NCBI RefSeq assembly: GCF_025499465.1
Contig: NZ_JAIMCA010000004.1
Span: 682,001 to 746,000 of the forward strand
Length of the DNA stretch: 64,000 nucleotides
Direction of reading: 5' to 3'
From: Allobosea sp. BH3
GTDB lineage: Bacteria > Pseudomonadota > Alphaproteobacteria > Rhizobiales > Beijerinckiaceae
Each line of letters opens with the position of its first letter. Within the stretch, counting starts at the first letter, position 1. The translations under genes and the position numbers were made by a program. The notes beneath the pieces are model-generated. The model did no database searches and was not told where the DNA came from. It saw nothing but the letters and a program-made list of their open reading frames with translations. Positions 62,143-64,000 of the stretch are shown piece after piece.

Positions 62143-62694
62143 TTAGGCAGGCTTGCAGAGCGACTGCATCACGATGTGGCCGAAGATGGCGTGAACATCC
62201 TCGCAGATCTGCATGTCGTTGCTATCGACCCAGATCCGGTGCTTCGCCGTCTCCTTGAGTCGCCCGCCCGAGAAGCCGCAGAGTCCCAGCGTCTCACAGC
62301 CGATCTCGTTTGCCGCAGTGACGGCGCGGATGACGTTCTCGGAGTTGCCGCTGCCTGAAATCGCCACGACAAGGTCACCCGGCTCGGCGATGTTCTTGAT
62401 CTGCTCGCTGAAGATGTCAGCGAAGGATAGATCGTTCCCGTAAGCCGTAATCAGCCCCATATTGTCGATCAGGCTGCGGCCGCGGAACTTCTTTCCTGTC
62501 GCCATGGGGATCATCTTCGTCCAGTCCGTCATGAAATGAAGGGCTGTGATGGCGCTTCCGCCATTGCCGAAGGCGATGATTTGCTTGCCCGACAACCAGG
62601 CCTGACGAACGAGATCGACGCCCCGATCGAACTCGTTTGTATCGAGCTTGTTCATGACGCCTTGCAGGCGTGAAAAGTAAGCACCGGCACTCAT
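62143..62694 (-). CDS. SIS-domain phosphosugar isomerase (GmhA-like)
   Basis: A 183-residue single SIS domain: IIAFGNGGSAITALHFMTDW (about 39-58) and VVAISGSGNSENVIRAV (about 109-125) are the sugar-phosphate loops, and EDVHAIFGHIVMQSLC ends the protein, as in sedoheptulose-7-phosphate isomerases. The substrate could be a heptose or another ketose phosphate. It is followed upstream by the epimerase gene. GC content looks lower than in the rest of the window. Confidence 0.85.
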   Translation of the reverse strand: MSAGAYFSRLQGVMNKLDTNEFDRGVDLVRQAWLSGKQIIAFGNGGSAITALHFMTDWTKMIPMATGKKFRGRSLIDNMGLITAYGNDLSFADIFSEQIKNIAEPGDLVVAISGSGNSENVIRAVTAANEIGCETLGLCGFSGGRLKETAKHRIWVDSNDMQICEDVHAIFGHIVMQSLCKPA

Positions 62695-62753
62695 CGGATC
62701 ACCTCAGCAGAATAGTTTGGGATGTATGCGACAGTCAGGCTCTTACCGGCCTG

Positions 62754-63713
62754 TCATTTCAGGATCTGCGCGGATATTTCGGAGGCAGATCGCCGCACGG
62801 CATCGGAAGAACTGAGGGACGGCCGCCAGCCGAGCGCCGAAAGGCGGCCGCAGTCATACCGGAACTTCGGAACGTCCCCGACCCAGCCGCGATCCCCGGC
62901 CCCGTACTCGATACGGGCCGTTGGCGACACGATATCCCTGACCGTTTCCGCGATAAACTTGACGGTTACGCCATCGTCGTCAGGGCCAATGTTATGGATA
63001 TTTCGCTTTTCCTTGGCGCGATCAAAGATAAAAAGCATTGCCGAAACCAGGTCAGCAACATGCAGATACGCTTTTTGCTGCGTCCCATTGCCCAGGACTT
63101 TCAGCACATCAGGACTTGATTTCAGTTTGTTCACAAAGTCGAAAATGACGCCATGGCTCGCTGGAGCGCCGGTCACATTCGGAAAGCGGAAAATGTTCAA
63201 CCGTTCCAGGAACGTTTCGGCGGCGGCCAACATCTGGGCCTCGGACGCAAGCTTCATCGCGCCGTAATTCGAGATTGGCATGGGAAAAGTCAGTTCGTCG
63301 ATCTTCTTATCTTTATGATCGCCGTATATGGCCGAACTCGATGCGAAATGAAGGTTCTTTGTCCCAAAGGCGGCCATCACCTTCACGACAACGAATGACG
63401 TAAGGAAAGTATTTTTGAAATCGACTTCCGGATCGACGACACCGGCGGAGATATCCGAATTGGCTGCGAGATGCCAGACATCGGTAATCTTGCCTTTTCG
63501 AGAGGCCGCATCGAAGGCGGATCGGACGGCCTCCTCATCAGCGCAATCGATCTCCATGAATTCGAACCCGGGATGCGCCAGGAACTCCTGAACAAACTCG
63601 CGGCGGCCAAGTCTTAGGTTGTCGAGCGCAACGACATGAAGGCCCCGCGCCAACAATTGCGGAATCAAGTTGGCGGCCACAAAACCGGCGCCCCCCGTCA
63701 CCAGATGAATCAT
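62754..63713 (-). CDS. Extended SDR nucleotide-sugar epimerase/dehydratase
   Basis: A 319-residue protein with the NAD-binding loop MIHLVTGGAGFVAANLIPQL (1-20), LDNLRLGRREF, the Ser of HFASSSAIYGD and the catalytic Tyr-x3-Lys in ISNYGAMKLASEAQ. The C-terminus has YLHVADLVSAMLFIF, as in GalE and RfbB-type enzymes. It changes a nucleotide sugar used for surface polymers, probably with the neighbouring SIS enzyme. AGAGGG precedes the ATG. Sequence is less GC-rich than the upstream EPS genes, suggesting transfer. Confidence 0.88.
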   Translation of the reverse strand: MIHLVTGGAGFVAANLIPQLLARGLHVVALDNLRLGRREFVQEFLAHPGFEFMEIDCADEEAVRSAFDAASRKGKITDVWHLAANSDISAGVVDPEVDFKNTFLTSFVVVKVMAAFGTKNLHFASSSAIYGDHKDKKIDELTFPMPISNYGAMKLASEAQMLAAAETFLERLNIFRFPNVTGAPASHGVIFDFVNKLKSSPDVLKVLGNGTQQKAYLHVADLVSAMLFIFDRAKEKRNIHNIGPDDDGVTVKFIAETVRDIVSPTARIEYGAGDRGWVGDVPKFRYDCGRLSALGWRPSLSSSDAVRRSASEISAQILK

Positions 63714-63842
63714 GAAGCCCTCTAACCATGCATAAACGAGCCTAAACCCGTCGGATTTCCTCTACGGCGCGAAGCGCAAATTTGAAAGACATTTCAACGA
63801 TCTTACGGAACTTCGCAGATGGCTGGTTAATCGCTCGCGCCG

Positions 63843-64000
63843 CTAGGGAGTCCACCTCTGCAGAGCCAGGAACCGCAATCGGTTGGCATGCGCTGCCGAG
63901 TCCGCAAAGGCGCGCCTCGGAGCCTGAGCGACGTCGGATATGTCCGGATCAGGTGCACGCATTTCTCCCGCAGAGTCATAAACGCGGACGAGCTGGCTCG
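63843..64000 (-). CDS. C-terminal end of an unidentified protein (cut by window edge)
   Basis: On the minus strand a frame enters at the right edge and ends at TAG (63843-63845), giving 51 residues. They include LVRVYDSAGEMRAPDPDISD and end NRLRFLALQRWTP. Composition is plausible for a real protein and it lies upstream of the epimerase on the same strand, with a 129-bp gap. The fragment is too short to name a family. Confidence 0.4.
   Translation of the reverse strand, partial: SQLVRVYDSAGEMRAPDPDISDVAQAPRRAFADSAAHANRLRFLALQRWTP

Noticed and set aside
1-64000. tRNA, rRNA, CRISPR array or insertion sequence
   Set aside because: No cloverleaf, regular direct-repeat array, transposase motif or terminal inverted repeats were recognised in the window.

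Overview
The window is about 64 kb of high-GC DNA (roughly two thirds G+C by eye) with strong codon bias, no tRNA, rRNA or CRISPR. Gene content points to an alphaproteobacterium of the Hyphomicrobiales: an HWE-type histidine kinase, ExoF and ExoY homologues, a PrsDE-like type I exporter, bacterial transglutaminase-like cysteine proteinases (BTLCPs) and a spike-base protein of the kind found in gene transfer agents. A Bosea-like genus is my guess from the overall feel of the proteins; it is not proven.

Layout. 1-10.7 kb is mostly housekeeping or single genes: the start of a glycerophosphodiester phosphodiesterase, a divergent LysR regulator, a large RTX calcium-binding protein ending at a clear terminator, ferredoxin-NADP reductase, an HWE sensor kinase, a 26-codon membrane ORF, phosphoglucomutase (supplies glucose-1-phosphate for polysaccharide precursors) and two small proteins. 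10.9-63.7 kb is a very large exopolysaccharide (EPS) region. Its first part (10.9-23.2 kb, + strand) runs exoF, a LuxR-type regulator with a degenerate receiver domain, exoY, then GT4, methyltransferase, polymerase, GT4-GT2 fusion, chain-length protein with a degenerate kinase domain, FkbM methyltransferase and GT2. A flippase and a HAD-type protein follow on the minus strand. 26.9-34.0 kb carries a flavin oxidoreductase, a Tat-exported GH16 glycanase, three more glycosyltransferases and an acyltransferase. 34.1-40.8 kb is the oddest part: two paralogous BTLCPs bracket a spike-base protein, a beta-helix 'tailspike' protein, an outer-membrane export lipoprotein and a small exported protein. 40.9-52.5 kb holds more glycosyltransferases, a polysaccharide lyase, a second flippase, a second polymerase and an acyltransferase-SGNH protein. 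52.6-55.7 kb is a type I secretion ABC/adaptor pair. 55.7-62.0 kb has a complete tyrosine-kinase co-polymerase, exported accessory proteins, a third polymerase/ligase and a PPP phosphatase. The end (62.1-64.0 kb) has a SIS isomerase, a sugar-nucleotide epimerase and the tail of another gene, with lower GC.

Together the genes give at least two Wzx/Wzy-type assembly sets: two flippases, three polymerase/ligases, two co-polymerases (one with a broken kinase), two OPX/ExoF export proteins and one priming transferase. Several secreted polymer-modifying proteins accompany them. The most unusual observation is a two-gene module resembling the Rhodobacter GTA head spikes GhsA/GhsB, which bind capsule, placed inside the locus that makes surface polysaccharide.
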